Shown here piece by piece: positions 52,249 through 63,059 of a stretch of DNA of 64,000 nucleotides. Position numbers and translations under genes: made by a program. Source of the stretch: Hyphomicrobium_A sp963726795 (GTDB taxonomy: Bacteria > Pseudomonadota > Alphaproteobacteria > Rhizobiales > Hyphomicrobiaceae); the NCBI GenBank assembly GCA_963726795.1, contig CAVSDD010000003.1:434001-498000 (forward strand), in the 5' to 3' direction. Within the stretch, counting starts at the first letter, position 1, and every line of letters starts with the position of its first letter. The notes beneath the pieces were generated by a model. That model was given only the letters and a program-made list of their open reading frames with translations. It ran no database searches and was not told the origin of the DNA.

Positions 52249-52303
52249 ATTCTAAATCCCCACACCACTCTCCCCCCACCTCACTCACCCTTCCCACCCA
52301 CTA
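52249..52303 (+). promoter_or_regulatory. G-free, C-rich rut-like element in the rho leader
   Basis: 55 consecutive nt without G and with about 31 C, ending 54 nt before the rho start codon, in a genome where G is roughly a third of bases. Rho binds C-rich, G-poor, unstructured RNA, and in E. coli rho is autoregulated by attenuation in its leader. This looks like such a rut site. Confidence 0.6.
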
Positions 52304-52357
52304 GGCCCGGCAGAACCCCGTTTTCCCGCCCCTCGCCGAGGCCGCTCGGAGCGTTCC

Positions 52358-53623
<1,266 letters not shown>

Positions 53624-53652
53624 TCGGGCGGCATCGTCGCCGGCACGAATCG

Positions 53653-53684
53653 AAAGGGCCGCTTCACCGCGGCCCTTTTTGTTT
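53653..53684 (+). terminator. Rho-independent terminator after rho
   Basis: A perfect 10-bp stem AAAGGGCCGC (53653-53662) with GCGGCCCTTT (53669-53678), loop TTCACC, then TTGTTT. It lies between rho and the convergent YCII gene. Confidence 0.88.
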
Positions 53685-54010
53685 CAGTCGAAGGGCCAGA
53701 AAGCGCGGAGCTCGAGCCGGCCGGCGCGCGCCATCGGATGCTTGGCCGCAAGCGCGATCGCGTCCTCGAGGCTTTCGCATTCGAGGATATCGAAGCCGAC
53801 GATCGCTTCCTTTGCTTGAGCGAATGGCCCGTCCGTGACCAGCAGCTTGCCGTCGCGAACACGCACCGTTTTCGCATCCTGCTTGGGGCGTAGACGCTCG
53901 CCGAGGATCCGCTTGTCGCCGGCGGCGGAAAGCCAGTCATCGATCTCACCCGGAGCTTCCGGCCGCGCGTCCGGCTCGGTGTCCGTCGCAACGAGCATCA
54001 GGAATTTCAT
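53684..54010 (-). CDS. YCII-related (DGPF) domain protein
   Basis: 108 residues. MKFLMLVATDTEPDARPEAP at the start and LLVTDGPFAQAKEAIVGFDI with the DGPF core match YCII/DGPF proteins, often encoded next to ECF sigma-like genes. None is seen here. A catalytic role is undetermined. The next gene upstream, 42 nt away, is the sterol-desaturase-like one on the same strand. Confidence 0.85.
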   Translation of the reverse strand: MKFLMLVATDTEPDARPEAPGEIDDWLSAAGDKRILGERLRPKQDAKTVRVRDGKLLVTDGPFAQAKEAIVGFDILECESLEDAIALAAKHPMARAGRLELRAFWPFD

Positions 54011-54052
54011 TGGCGGCGACCCCCCAACGCGGAACGGCGCGAACGCGTGGCG

Positions 54053-55027
54053 CTACTCCGCTGCGTCGACGATGCGTCGCGCTTCCTGCGCCGGCGTCGC
54101 GGCGTGCACCTGTGCGGCAGCGCGATAGCGCTCGGGCTCGCCGGCACCCGGCTTGTAATGGAACGGCAGGAACAGCTGCTCCCAGTAGCTCTTGGGGAAG
54201 TTCGGCAGCTCATCGACGCCCATGTCGGCCGGCGTGATCGCGCGCGAAGGGGTCTCGCGATAGGTGCCGAGGATCTTGTCCCACACGGTCAGCAGCAGGC
54301 CGAAATTACAGTCGCCCTCGGTGCCCCAGTTCACGTGATGCAGGTGATGGATGCGCCCGACCGACAGGTGCTTTTGCAGCGGGCCCAAACGCGCATCGAC
54401 ATTCGAGTGCTGCACGATCAGCGTCATCGAGATGAGGAAGCCCAGCACCACCGCGACCGGCACCGGCATACCCATGATCACCAGCGGAGCGTTGCCGATG
54501 ACCATGTCGATGACCTGGTGCGCGGGGTGGCGCAGCACGCCGTTCATGCCGTAGAGGCGTCCCACGCCGTGATGCACCGCGTGCAGCCGCCACAGCGGCG
54601 CGTAGCGATGCGAGAGGTAGTGCATCATCATGAAGGCGAAGTCGGAGATGACGAACGCCATCAGGACCTGGCCCCACATCGGCCACTGCGTCGGCCACAG
54701 GCCCTGGAACGGGAACAGCCAGCAGATGACCGGGATCAGCAGCACGCCAACGGTCGCCTGGTACTCGTAGACGATGATGTGCAGGATGTTCGTCGTGTTG
54801 TCGCCGTGCTCGTCGTGGTCGTTCCACTCGTCGAAAAACGGTGCAGCGCGCTCGGCGGCGAACGCCGTCAGATAGGCAATTGCGAGCAAGGGAACGAGCA
54901 GCAGATAGCCCCAGGTATGCCCGCGCTCGACGACCACCTCGGACACAACCAAGTAGGCAGCCCCGGTCATCCCGAGCATCATGAAGGGTGCATAACCATA
55001 GCGCACGAGTGCGCTAGCGACGGGCAT
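54053..55027 (-). CDS. Sterol desaturase/fatty acid hydroxylase superfamily protein
   Basis: 324 residues with five or so membrane helices and the di-iron histidine clusters of the family: HYLSHRYAPLWRLHAVHHGV (HxxxH plus HxxHH), a further LRHPAHQ, and GRIHHLHHVNWG. It should hydroxylate or desaturate a lipid tail, perhaps a fatty acid, hopanoid or carotenoid; the substrate is unknown. The GTEGDCNFGLLLTVWDKILG ending is typical. Confidence 0.88.
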   Translation of the reverse strand: MPVASALVRYGYAPFMMLGMTGAAYLVVSEVVVERGHTWGYLLLVPLLAIAYLTAFAAERAAPFFDEWNDHDEHGDNTTNILHIIVYEYQATVGVLLIPVICWLFPFQGLWPTQWPMWGQVLMAFVISDFAFMMMHYLSHRYAPLWRLHAVHHGVGRLYGMNGVLRHPAHQVIDMVIGNAPLVIMGMPVPVAVVLGFLISMTLIVQHSNVDARLGPLQKHLSVGRIHHLHHVNWGTEGDCNFGLLLTVWDKILGTYRETPSRAITPADMGVDELPNFPKSYWEQLFLPFHYKPGAGEPERYRAAAQVHAATPAQEARRIVDAAE

Positions 55028-55150
55028 CAGCAGACTCCGAAATCGTGTGTCAGGCTAACATGGGGTGCGCTCTGGAGAATTGCCGGCACTGAGACGCGCC
55101 GTTCCACAACCGCATAACGGGTGCATCACGCGCACCGTTCCACGTCTACC

Positions 55151-57176
55151 TCAGATACTTCTTTGTGTTCTCAGGCTCTTAGCCAACTCGGCCGAATCGG
55201 TCAAAGGCAACGAACATTGTGCACCAACACATAAATAAGCTGTTGCTTGCCTGTTAACAGCCTGTTTGCCGCTAAGTGCCGCGAGTTCGACTTTCTCGCC
55301 GTCATTCAAAGCGAATAGCGCCGCGCCCGGCAACGAAGTTGTCCTGATGACATTCATAAGATCATCGCCGCCGGCGAGGTCGCGCCCGGCGATGACGGCC
55401 TGTTGCGGGGAGGAATAGTCGATCGCCGCCGCGAGCAGCCCCGTGTGTGCGACAATGTTACGCCCCACCTCGCCCGCGAACGCCGCAAGGATTTCGCCCG
55501 CGCGAATGGCGTAGCGCCCCTCGCCAGTGAGGGCTGAAAGCTCGGACAGAGCGGACACCATGATCGCGTTGGCGTTGGGCGTCGCGTCGTCGGTGCCCGG
55601 ACGCAGACGGACAATCACGTCGGATGTATCGTCGGCAGAGGTTGTATAACCGCCGCTCTCAGCGAGCCAGTAATGACGGTCGAGCACATCGACCCACGCG
55701 GCGGCGTTGTCGATGAAGCGGCGCTGCTTGGTCGCCTCGTAGAGCCGCAACGCGCCGAAGATCATGTTGGCGTAATCGCTGGCGGTTGCCGGCGCCTTGG
55801 CGCGGCCGTCGCGCCAGGCATGCATGAGGCGTCCCTCGACGGTCATGTGCGTCGCCACGAAGTCGAAGGCGCGCTTGGCGAGCTCGAGCCAGCGCGGCTC
55901 ATCGAAGATGACGCTGGCGCGCGCCAGCGCGGCGATCATCAGACCGTTCCAGTCGGCCAGCACCTTGTCGTCCCAGCCAGGGCGAATGCGCTTGGCACGC
56001 ACCTCGAGCAGCTTGGCGCGCAGTCCGGCAAGGCGCGTCTCGTCCGCTTGCGAGCGCAATTCGAGCGCCGCCAGCCGGTTGAGGATCGTGTGCCCTTCCC
56101 AGTTGCCGCCTGGGGTGACGTCGTAGACGCCGGCAAAGAACTGCCCGTCCTCGGGACCAAGAGCGTCGAGGATTTGCGGCAGCGTCCAAACGTAGAACTT
56201 GCCTTCCTCGCCCTCCGAATCGGCATCGAGCGAGGCTGCAAATCCACCACCCTCGGCGATCATCTCGCGCTCGAGCCACAGGACCGTTTCGGCCACGCGC
56301 GCCTTGAGCAAAGGTGAAGCCGTCTCACGCCAAACCTCGGTCATCAGGTCGAGAAGCAGCGCATTGTCGTAGAGCATCTTTTCGAAGTGCGGCGCGAGCC
56401 AGCGCTCATCGACCGAGTAGCGCGCGAAGCCGCCGCCCAGGTGATCGTAGATGCCGCCCTGGCAGATGTTGGCCAGCGTCAGCTCGACCGCGGCACGCGC
56501 CCGCTCGTTGTCATAGCGGATGCCGCCGCGCCAAAGCAGCCAGAAGAAGCTCGTCTGTGGAAACTTCGGGCGCACCCTTGATGCCGCCGTAAATGGGATC
56601 GACCGCGGGGACCATCTTCTGCGTCAGGTCGCGCAGCATGGCGTCATCGATCGGCGGGCCGCCCGGCGACATCGGCGCCGCGCCGAGATGCGCTGTCAGC
56701 TGCGCTGCGTTCTCGGCGACCTTGTCGGGCTCGTCGCGAAACACCTGCGCGACGCGGCGCAGCACGTCCTCGAACGCGGGCCGGCCGTAGCGGGCTCCCT
56801 TGGGAAAATACGTACCGCCCCAGACGGGCCGCGCCTCCTGGTCGAGGAACATGGTCAGCGGCCAGCCGCCGTGCTCGCCCATGGCATGCAGCGCGCCCAT
56901 GTAGATCGCGTCGATGTCGGGGCGCTCCTCGCGATCGACCTTGATGTTCACGAACAGCTCGTTCATCACGCCGGCCGTCGCGTCGTCCTCGAAGCTCTCG
57001 TGAGCCATGACGTGGCACCAGTGGCAGGCGGCATAGCCGACCGACAGCAGGATCGGCCGGTTGGAGCGCTTGGCCTCGGCCAGGGCCTCAGGCCCCCACG
57101 CCCACCAGTGGACGGGGTTGTCCTTGTGCTGCAGCAGGTACGGGCTCGTCTCCCGTCCGAGGCGGTTTTCGCTCAT
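55151..57176 (-). pseudogene. YyaL/DUF255 thioredoxin-domain protein, frameshifted
   Basis: About 674 residues if one base near 56567 is removed. Frame 1 from 57176 has NRLGRETSPYLLQHKDNPVH, GYAACHWCHVMAHESFED and the HWCHVM redox-like site, up to YGGIKGAP. Frame 2 resumes with KFPQTSFFWLLWRGGIRYDN and runs through the alpha/alpha toroid to the end. In CCCGAAGTTT one G looks extra. The family (human SPATA20) has an N-terminal thioredoxin fold and a glycosidase-like barrel; its function is unclear. All parts are present, so an assembly error is likely. Confidence 0.85.
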
Positions 57177-57248
57177 CGCAATCCACTCTGCTGACCATGC
57201 GACCGGCCGGAAATGGACGTAGCACGTTCGCTCAGGTACTCGAAACGC

Positions 57249-58569
57249 ATGGAAGAGGCTCAGACCATCTTTGCGCTGTCGACGGCACCCGGGCGCGCAG
57301 GGATCGCGGTGGTGCGGTTGTCCGGGCCTCAAGCCGGGGCTGCCCTCGATGCGCTGTCCTCGCCGCGGCCACGGTCGCGCACCGTGGCGCTGCGCAAAGT
57401 GCGCGATCCCGCGACGGGCGAGGTGCTCGAACTCAGCCCTCATCCTTTGGCTGCCCGGACCCAAGAGCGAGACCGGCGAGGATATGGCCGAGGTCCACCT
57501 GCATGGAGGTCCCGCAATCGTTGCGGGTGTGCTCGCGGCGCTTGCCGCACAGCCCGGATGCCGGCTGGCCGAGCCCGGTGAGTTTGCACAGCGGGCTTTC
57601 ATCAACGGCAAGATCGATCTCGCACAGGCCGAAGGTCTGGCTGATCTCATCGAGGCCGAGACCGAGGCGCAGCGCCGCCAGGCCGTGCGCCAGATGGGCG
57701 GCGCGCTGTCGAAACTGTACGAAGGCTGGCGCTCGGAGCTGATCCGCGCGAGCGCGCTCATCGAATCGGCAATAGATTTCGCGGACGAGGCCGACGTCGC
57801 CGCCAACGCGTTCACGCTGGCGCGCACCATCGTTGCGCCCCTCATCGATGCAATTTCCAAGCACCTGGACGACGGCAATCGCGGCGAGATCCTACGCGAA
57901 GGATTTCGCGTCGTGCTTGCGGGCCCGCCAAACGTCGGCAAATCGAGCGTTCTGAACGCGCTGACCCGGCGAGACGCGGCGATCGTCGCCGAGGAGGCCG
58001 GCACCACGCGCGACGTGATCGAGGTGCGCCTCGACCTCGATGGTCTGCCCGTCATTGTCTCCGACACCGCCGGCATCCGCGAGGCGGAGGGAGCGGTCGA
58101 GCGCGAGGGAATCCGGCGGACGCTGGCGCATGCTCGTGCGGCCGATCTCGTCATCTGGCTGATGGACGCGGGCGCTGGGGCTGTCCCGCCTCCGGCTGAT
58201 CTCGCCGCAGATCAGGTGCTGCTGGTCGCCAACAAGATCGACCTCGGCGGCGCGGCCCCGGATGGGGCGCTTGCCGTCTCGGCTAAGACCGGAGCGGGGA
58301 TAGAGGATTTGAGCCGGCGCCTAGGTGAGATCGCGCGTGGCCGATTGGCGACCACAGAGTCACCCGCAATCACCCGCGGCCGGTACAGGGAGCAGCTTCA
58401 AGCGTGCATGTCCGCCCTACAATCGTTCATGTCCGGCGGACAAGCGGACATTGAACTGGCTGCGGAGGAGCTCCGAAGGGCCGCTCACGCGCTGGGGCGG
58501 ATCACGGGACGGGTCGGGGTCGAGGATCTGCTGGGCGAGATTTTCACCCGTTTCTGCATCGGCAAGTGA
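57249..58569 (+). pseudogene. mnmE: tRNA uridine-5-carboxymethylaminomethyl modification GTPase MnmE, frameshifted
   Basis: About 439 residues after removing one extra A near 57431. Frame 1 gives EEAQTIFALSTAPGRAGIAV and RLSGP to GEVLD; frame 2 continues SALILWLPGPKSETGEDMAE and HLHGGPAIV. The GTPase domain is intact (GPPNVGKSS, DTAG, NKID), and the C-terminus ends FCIGK with the catalytic Cys. With MnmG it modifies U34 of several tRNAs. The single shift in GCTCGAACTCAGCC and the same kind of defect in mnmG point to assembly error. parS follows within 20 nt. Confidence 0.9.
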
Positions 58570-58585
58570 CCCTACAGTCGCGATA

Positions 58586-58601
58586 TGTTTCACGTGAAAC
58601 G
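58586..58601. promoter_or_regulatory. parS centromere site 1
   Basis: TGTTTCACGTGAAACG, 15 of 16 to the consensus TGTTTCACGTGAAACA, with the full 14-bp palindromic core. It lies between mnmE and mnmG, 3.5 kb from parB. ParB binds here to seed the partition complex and SMC loading near the origin. Confidence 0.92.
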
Positions 58602-58614
58602 ATCGCTTAACCAT
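58596..58614 (+). promoter_or_regulatory. Possible CtrA-like site overlapping parS 1
   Basis: GAAA-N7-TTAACCAT at 58596-58614. The right half matches the TTAACC half-site of CtrA (TTAA-N7-TTAACC) fully; the left half differs at two bases. It lies 49 nt before the mnmG start. Weak; a chance match is possible. Confidence 0.2.
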
Positions 58615-58662
58615 GGCGATTGGTTTTGACCTTGCCTGCCCGGCGCAAGTAGAAGTCCCGCG

Positions 58663-60531
58663 ATGAATGACCAGCGCTTCGACGTGATCGTGGTGGGCGG
58701 CGGCCATGCCGGCTGCGAGGCCGCGGCCGCGGCTGCCCGCATGGGGGCCAAGACGGCGCTGGTCACGCACACGTTCGCCACCATCGGCGAAATGTCCTGC
58801 AACCCGGCCATCGGCGGCCTCGGCAAGGGGCACCTGGTGCGCGAGGTCGATGCGCTGGATGGCCTGATGGGCCGCGTCGCCGATGCCGCCGGCATCCAGT
58901 TCCGGGTGCTGAACCGCTCCAAGGGGCCGGCCGTGCAGGGCCCTCGCGCCCAGGCGGATCGGGCGCTGTACCGCACCGCCATGCAGGCGGCGATCCGCGC
59001 CACGCCTAGACCTCGAGGTGATCGAGGGCGGCGTGGAGGATCTGATCGTTGCACAAGGCCGCGTCGCGGGGTCATCCTCGGCGATGGCCGCCGCTTAGCC
59101 GCCGGCGCGGTCGTTCTGACGACCGGCACCTTCCTGAACGGCCTGATCCACCTCGGCGAGAAGCAGATCCCCGCAGGCCGCTCCGGCGAGGCCCCGGCGC
59201 TCAAGCTGTCCGAAAGGCTGTATGGCTTGGGGCTACAACTCGGGCGTCTCAAGACCGGGACGCCTCCCCGACTTCAGGCCTCCTCCATCGACTGGGAGAG
59301 CCTGGAGCAGCAAGCCGGCGATGACCCGCCGCAGCCGTTCTCCTTCCTCACCGAGCGCATCACGACGCGGCAGATCTCCTGCGCCATCACGCGCACGACG
59401 GCTGCCACGCATGCCGTGATCCATGCCAATCTATCGCGCTCGGCCATGTATTCCGGGCAGATCGCATCGACCGGCCCGCGCTATTGCCCCTCGATCGAGG
59501 ACAAGATCGTGCGCTTTGCCGACCGCAGCACGCACCAGATTTTCCTCGAGCCGGAAGGCCTCGACGACGACACGGTTTATCCCAACGGCATCTCCACCTC
59601 GCTGCCCGCCGACGTGCAGGAAGCCTTTGTGCGCACCATGCCGGGGCTGGAGAAGGCCGTGATCAAGCGGCCGGGCTACGCCATCGAGTACGACTATGTG
59701 GATCCGCGCGAGCTTTCCCCCTCGCTGGAGGTCAAGCGGCTGCCAGGGCTGTTTCTGGCCGGGCAGATCAACGGTACCACCGGTTACGAGGAGGCTGCCG
59801 CGCAAGGCCTCTCGGCGGGCATCAACGCGGCTTTGGTCGCGGGCGGCGGGGACAAGGAATTCACCGTCTCGCGTGCCGACGGCTATCTCGGCGTGATGAT
59901 CGACGATCTTACGACCCGCGGCGTCTCCGAGCCCTACCGCATGTTCACCTCCCGCGCCGAATACCGATTGCGCTTGCGCGCCGACAACGCCGACCAGCGG
60001 CTCACCCCGCTCGGCATCGCCTTGGGTTGTGTCGGCACCTCGCGCGCCCGCGCCTATGCCGGCAAGGCGGCCATGCTGGCCGAGGCGTCAGCGCTGCTGG
60101 CATCGTTGAGCCTAACGCCGCGCGAGGCGGGCCGGCATGGCATCGAGCTCAACCAGGACGGGCGCCGGCGCTCGGCATTCGATCTCCTCGCCCTGCCCGG
60201 CATCAATTTCGGCAAGCTTGCCGGGATTTGGCCTCAGCTTGCCTCCCTCGACCTTCACATTGCCGGACAGGTTGCCGTCGATGCGCGCTACGCATCCTAC
60301 GTGCGGCGCCAGGATCTCGACGTCGAAGCCCTGCGCCGCGACGAGGCGCTCTCGATCCCCGTGGAATTTGATTATTCGGCCCTTTCGGGCCTATCAACCG
60401 AGGCGCGCCAGAAGCTCGAGCGGCACCGGCCCTCGACGCTCGCTCAGGCGTCCCGCGTCGACGGCGTGACCCCTGCCGCGCTGCTCTTGCTGTTGGCCCA
60501 TCTCAAGGCGCCGCGGCGGAAGTCGGCGTGA
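58663..60531 (+). CDS. mnmG: tRNA uridine-5-carboxymethylaminomethyl modification enzyme MnmG (with internal compensating frameshifts)
   Basis: 622 residues, normal length. The FAD motif VVGGGHAGCEAA is at the N-terminus, and CNPAIGGLGKGHLVREVDAL and TGTFLNGLIHLGEKQIPAGR follow. Residues about 116-136 read as nonsense (PRPRGDRGRRGG...), but the +1 frame there gives DLEVIEGGVEDLIVAQGRVA, the expected segment. So one base is extra near 59008 and one G is missing from the run at 59068-59071. It acts with MnmE on tRNA wobble uridine. Its stop overlaps the GTG start of rsmG. Confidence 0.93.
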   Translation: MNDQRFDVIVVGGGHAGCEAAAAAARMGAKTALVTHTFATIGEMSCNPAIGGLGKGHLVREVDALDGLMGRVADAAGIQFRVLNRSKGPAVQGPRAQADRALYRTAMQAAIRATPRPRGDRGRRGGSDRCTRPRRGVILGDGRRLAAGAVVLTTGTFLNGLIHLGEKQIPAGRSGEAPALKLSERLYGLGLQLGRLKTGTPPRLQASSIDWESLEQQAGDDPPQPFSFLTERITTRQISCAITRTTAATHAVIHANLSRSAMYSGQIASTGPRYCPSIEDKIVRFADRSTHQIFLEPEGLDDDTVYPNGISTSLPADVQEAFVRTMPGLEKAVIKRPGYAIEYDYVDPRELSPSLEVKRLPGLFLAGQINGTTGYEEAAAQGLSAGINAALVAGGGDKEFTVSRADGYLGVMIDDLTTRGVSEPYRMFTSRAEYRLRLRADNADQRLTPLGIALGCVGTSRARAYAGKAAMLAEASALLASLSLTPREAGRHGIELNQDGRRRSAFDLLALPGINFGKLAGIWPQLASLDLHIAGQVAVDARYASYVRRQDLDVEALRRDEALSIPVEFDYSALSGLSTEARQKLERHRPSTLAQASRVDGVTPAALLLLLAHLKAPRRKSA

Positions 60532-61205
60532 CGGTACAACCCAAATCGGCGCCAATCCCGGACGCCGCCGCCTTTGCCGGCCACTTCGGCGTTTCACGTG
60601 AAACGTTGGAGCGACTGCAGGCCTACGAAGCCCTCCTGCGCCAGTGGCAGCCAACCATCAATCTCGTGGCGCCCAGCACGCTTACTGCCCTGTGGGAGCG
60701 CCATTTTGCCGATTCCGCCCAGCTTCTCGCCTTGGCCCCCGCCGACCCCCTGAATTGGCTCGATCTCGGGTCTGGGGCAGGCTTCCCCGGCCTCGTCCTG
60801 GCCATCATGCTGGCTGAGCGAAAAGGCGCGAAAGTCAGCCTGATCGAGAGCGACCAGCGGAAGGCGGCGTTCCTGGCGGAGGTTGCGCGCAAGACGGGTG
60901 CGCCTGTGGACATCCTGTGCAAACGCATCGAAACGGCGGCGACTCAAGCTAAGCTTCCGCCATTCGACGTGGTCACGGCGCGCGCTTTGGCGCCTCTGCC
61001 ACGGCTGTTGAGCCTGGCTATGCCCTACTTTTCCCCCAAGACGACGGGGGTTTTCCCCAAGGGTCGCGAGGCCGAGGCTGAAATCGAGGCGGCGCGAGAG
61101 GGATTTGGGTTCGACGTGGCGCTCGCTCCGAGCCTGACCGACGCGCACGGGCGGATTCTTGTCGTAACAGCGTTGCAAGCCAAGACGGAGGGTCGTTCGC
61201 GATGA
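60528..61205 (+). CDS. rsmG: 16S rRNA (guanine527-N7)-methyltransferase RsmG
   Basis: 225 residues. LLRQWQPTINLVAPSTLTAL, the SAM motif WLDLGSGAGFPGLVLAIMLA and ARALAPLPRLLSLAMPYF identify RsmG/GidB, which methylates G527 of 16S rRNA. It starts with GTG at 60528, overlapping the mnmG stop by 4 nt, and ends inside the parA ATG. Its N-terminal GVSRET codons contain a second parS site, as often seen. Confidence 0.94.
   Translation: MTVQPKSAPIPDAAAFAGHFGVSRETLERLQAYEALLRQWQPTINLVAPSTLTALWERHFADSAQLLALAPADPLNWLDLGSGAGFPGLVLAIMLAERKGAKVSLIESDQRKAAFLAEVARKTGAPVDILCKRIETAATQAKLPPFDVVTARALAPLPRLLSLAMPYFSPKTTGVFPKGREAEAEIEAAREGFGFDVALAPSLTDAHGRILVVTALQAKTEGRSR
60590..60605. promoter_or_regulatory. parS centromere site 2 (inside rsmG)
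   Basis: CGTTTCACGTGAAACG with the perfect 14-bp core GTTTCACGTGAAAC. It sits in the rsmG coding region (codons for G-V-S-R-E-T), 2.0 kb from the first site and 1.5 kb before parB. Confidence 0.9.
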
Positions 61206-62017
61206 CGGCAATGGAGCCGCGGATTCTGGCGGTCGCCAACCAGAAGGGCGGCGTCGGCAAGACCACCACCGCGATCAATCTCGGGACGGCGCTCGCCTCG
61301 ATCGGTGAGCGCGTGCTGGTGCTGGACCTCGATCCCCAGGGTAACGCCTCCACCGGTCTCGGCATCGCTGTCGAGGCCCGGTCCAAAACGTCGTACGACG
61401 TGCTGACGGGCGGAGCGACCATGATCGAATGCGCGCTGCCTACCGCAATTCCGGGCCTGCTCGTGGTGCCGGCCAACGCTGATTTGGTCGGGATCGATAC
61501 GGCTCTGACCGATCAGACGCGCGCCTTTCGTCTCCGGGACGCTTTCAGCGGATTGGTAGGGCATCTGCGCACCCTCCCCGCCGACCAGTCGTTCAGCTAC
61601 GTGCTGATCGACTGCCCACCTTCCCTCAACCTGCTGACGCTGAATGCCATGACGGCTGCGCACGCTGTGCTCGTGCCGGTGCAGTGCGAGTTCTTCGCGC
61701 TGGAGGGCATTTCGCAGCTCAAAGATACGATCGATTCGATCAGGGCCACGCTCAATCCGCGGCTCGAGATCCAGGGCGTGGTGCTGACGATGCACGACGC
61801 CCGCACCTCGCTTTCGCGCGAGGTGGCCGACAACGTGCGCGCCTTCTTCGGACCGAAGGTCTACTCCACGATCATCCCGCGCAACACGCGCGTGGCCGAG
61901 GCGCCCTCGCACGGCAAACCGATCCTCCTTTACGATTTCGAGTGTGCGGGAAGCCAAGCCTACATCAAGCTTGCGACCGAGATCATTGAGCGCGAGCGGC
62001 AGGGCATTGCCGCCTAG
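61202..62017 (+). CDS. parA: Chromosome partitioning ATPase ParA
   Basis: 271 residues. The deviant Walker A VANQKGGVGKTTTAINLG is at residues 11-28, Walker A' LDLDPQGNAST and Walker B YVLIDCPPSLNLLTLNAM follow. It is a Soj-type chromosomal ParA that moves ParB-parS complexes. It overlaps rsmG by 4 nt and precedes parB by 73 nt, giving the usual rsmG-parA-parB operon. Confidence 0.96.
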   Translation: MTAMEPRILAVANQKGGVGKTTTAINLGTALASIGERVLVLDLDPQGNASTGLGIAVEARSKTSYDVLTGGATMIECALPTAIPGLLVVPANADLVGIDTALTDQTRAFRLRDAFSGLVGHLRTLPADQSFSYVLIDCPPSLNLLTLNAMTAAHAVLVPVQCEFFALEGISQLKDTIDSIRATLNPRLEIQGVVLTMHDARTSLSREVADNVRAFFGPKVYSTIIPRNTRVAEAPSHGKPILLYDFECAGSQAYIKLATEIIERERQGIAA

Positions 62018-62090
62018 CCGGCGAAACTTATTCCCGTCGCCTGAGCCCGTGAGAGTTTAGCTACGAACCGCAGAGAGCGCTGAGAGCCCC

Positions 62091-62978
62091 ATGAACGCAC
62101 CCATGTCCAAAGGCCGCCTCGGACGCGGATTGGCTTCCCTCATCGGTGAGCCGGCGCCTGGCCGTCCGACGCTTCCGCCCGAAGGCGAGCAGCGGCTGGT
62201 TTTCACCTCCGATCTGCGCCCCAGCCCGTTCAACCCGCGCAAGGATTTCCGCGAGGAAGAGCTGGCCGATCTTGCCGATTCAATTCGCAACAAAGGGCTC
62301 GTACAACCCATCATCGTGCGGCCCTCCAACGGCGGCTACGAGATCGTTGCCGGCGAGCGGCGCTGGCGCGCGGCTCAAAAGGCCGGGCTTCATAGCGTCC
62401 CCGTCATCGCGCGCGAACTCACCGATAAAGAGGTCCTCGAGCTTGCGATCATCGAGAACGTGCAGCGTGCCGATCTCAATGCGATCGAGGAAGCGACCGG
62501 CTATCGCGATCTGATCGAGCGCTTCGACTACAAGCAGGAGCAGCTCTCCGACATCATCGGCAAGAGCCGCAGTCACGTCGCCAACACGCTGCGCCTGCTA
62601 AAACTCCCCGAGAGCGTCCGGTCGATGGTGCAGCAGGGGACGCTCACCGCCGGACACGCGCGCGCGCTCGTCGGGCGCGACGACGCAGAGACGCTGGCGC
62701 AGCGCATCGTCACCGAGGGTCTCAACGTGCGCGCGGTCGAGTCCCTCGTGCAGCGCGAAGACTCCGCCGAGGAGCGCGACACGGGGTCAACGCGCCGCGT
62801 GCGCGAGAAGGATGCCGATACGCGCGCCTTCGAGCGCGACCTGCGCGACCTCCTCGATCTCTCCGTCGAGATCAAGCGCGGGTCGGGCGAGAGCGGCAAC
62901 CTGATCATCAAGTACGCCAATTTCGAGCAGCTCGAGCACATCAGGAAGTGCATCGCGCGCGGCGCCGCGTTGGGCTAA
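62091..62978 (+). CDS. parB: Chromosome partitioning protein ParB
   Basis: 295 residues. KGRLGRGLASLIGE at the N-terminus, the CTPase/parS-domain motif GYEIVAGERRWRAAQ near residue 85, ENVQRADLNAIEEA, and the HTH SDIIGKSRSHVANTLRLLKL near 150 are intact; the C-terminus is the dimerisation domain. It binds the two parS sites upstream and slides on DNA with CTP. Confidence 0.96.
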   Translation: MNAPMSKGRLGRGLASLIGEPAPGRPTLPPEGEQRLVFTSDLRPSPFNPRKDFREEELADLADSIRNKGLVQPIIVRPSNGGYEIVAGERRWRAAQKAGLHSVPVIARELTDKEVLELAIIENVQRADLNAIEEATGYRDLIERFDYKQEQLSDIIGKSRSHVANTLRLLKLPESVRSMVQQGTLTAGHARALVGRDDAETLAQRIVTEGLNVRAVESLVQREDSAEERDTGSTRRVREKDADTRAFERDLRDLLDLSVEIKRGSGESGNLIIKYANFEQLEHIRKCIARGAALG

Positions 62979-63059
62979 ACCGCGCGAGCGCTTGACGTCG
63001 AGCGGCGCTTGCTGCATGAGCCGCAGCAGATAAGTCGTTGTGCCGGCTCGGGTTTGGTC

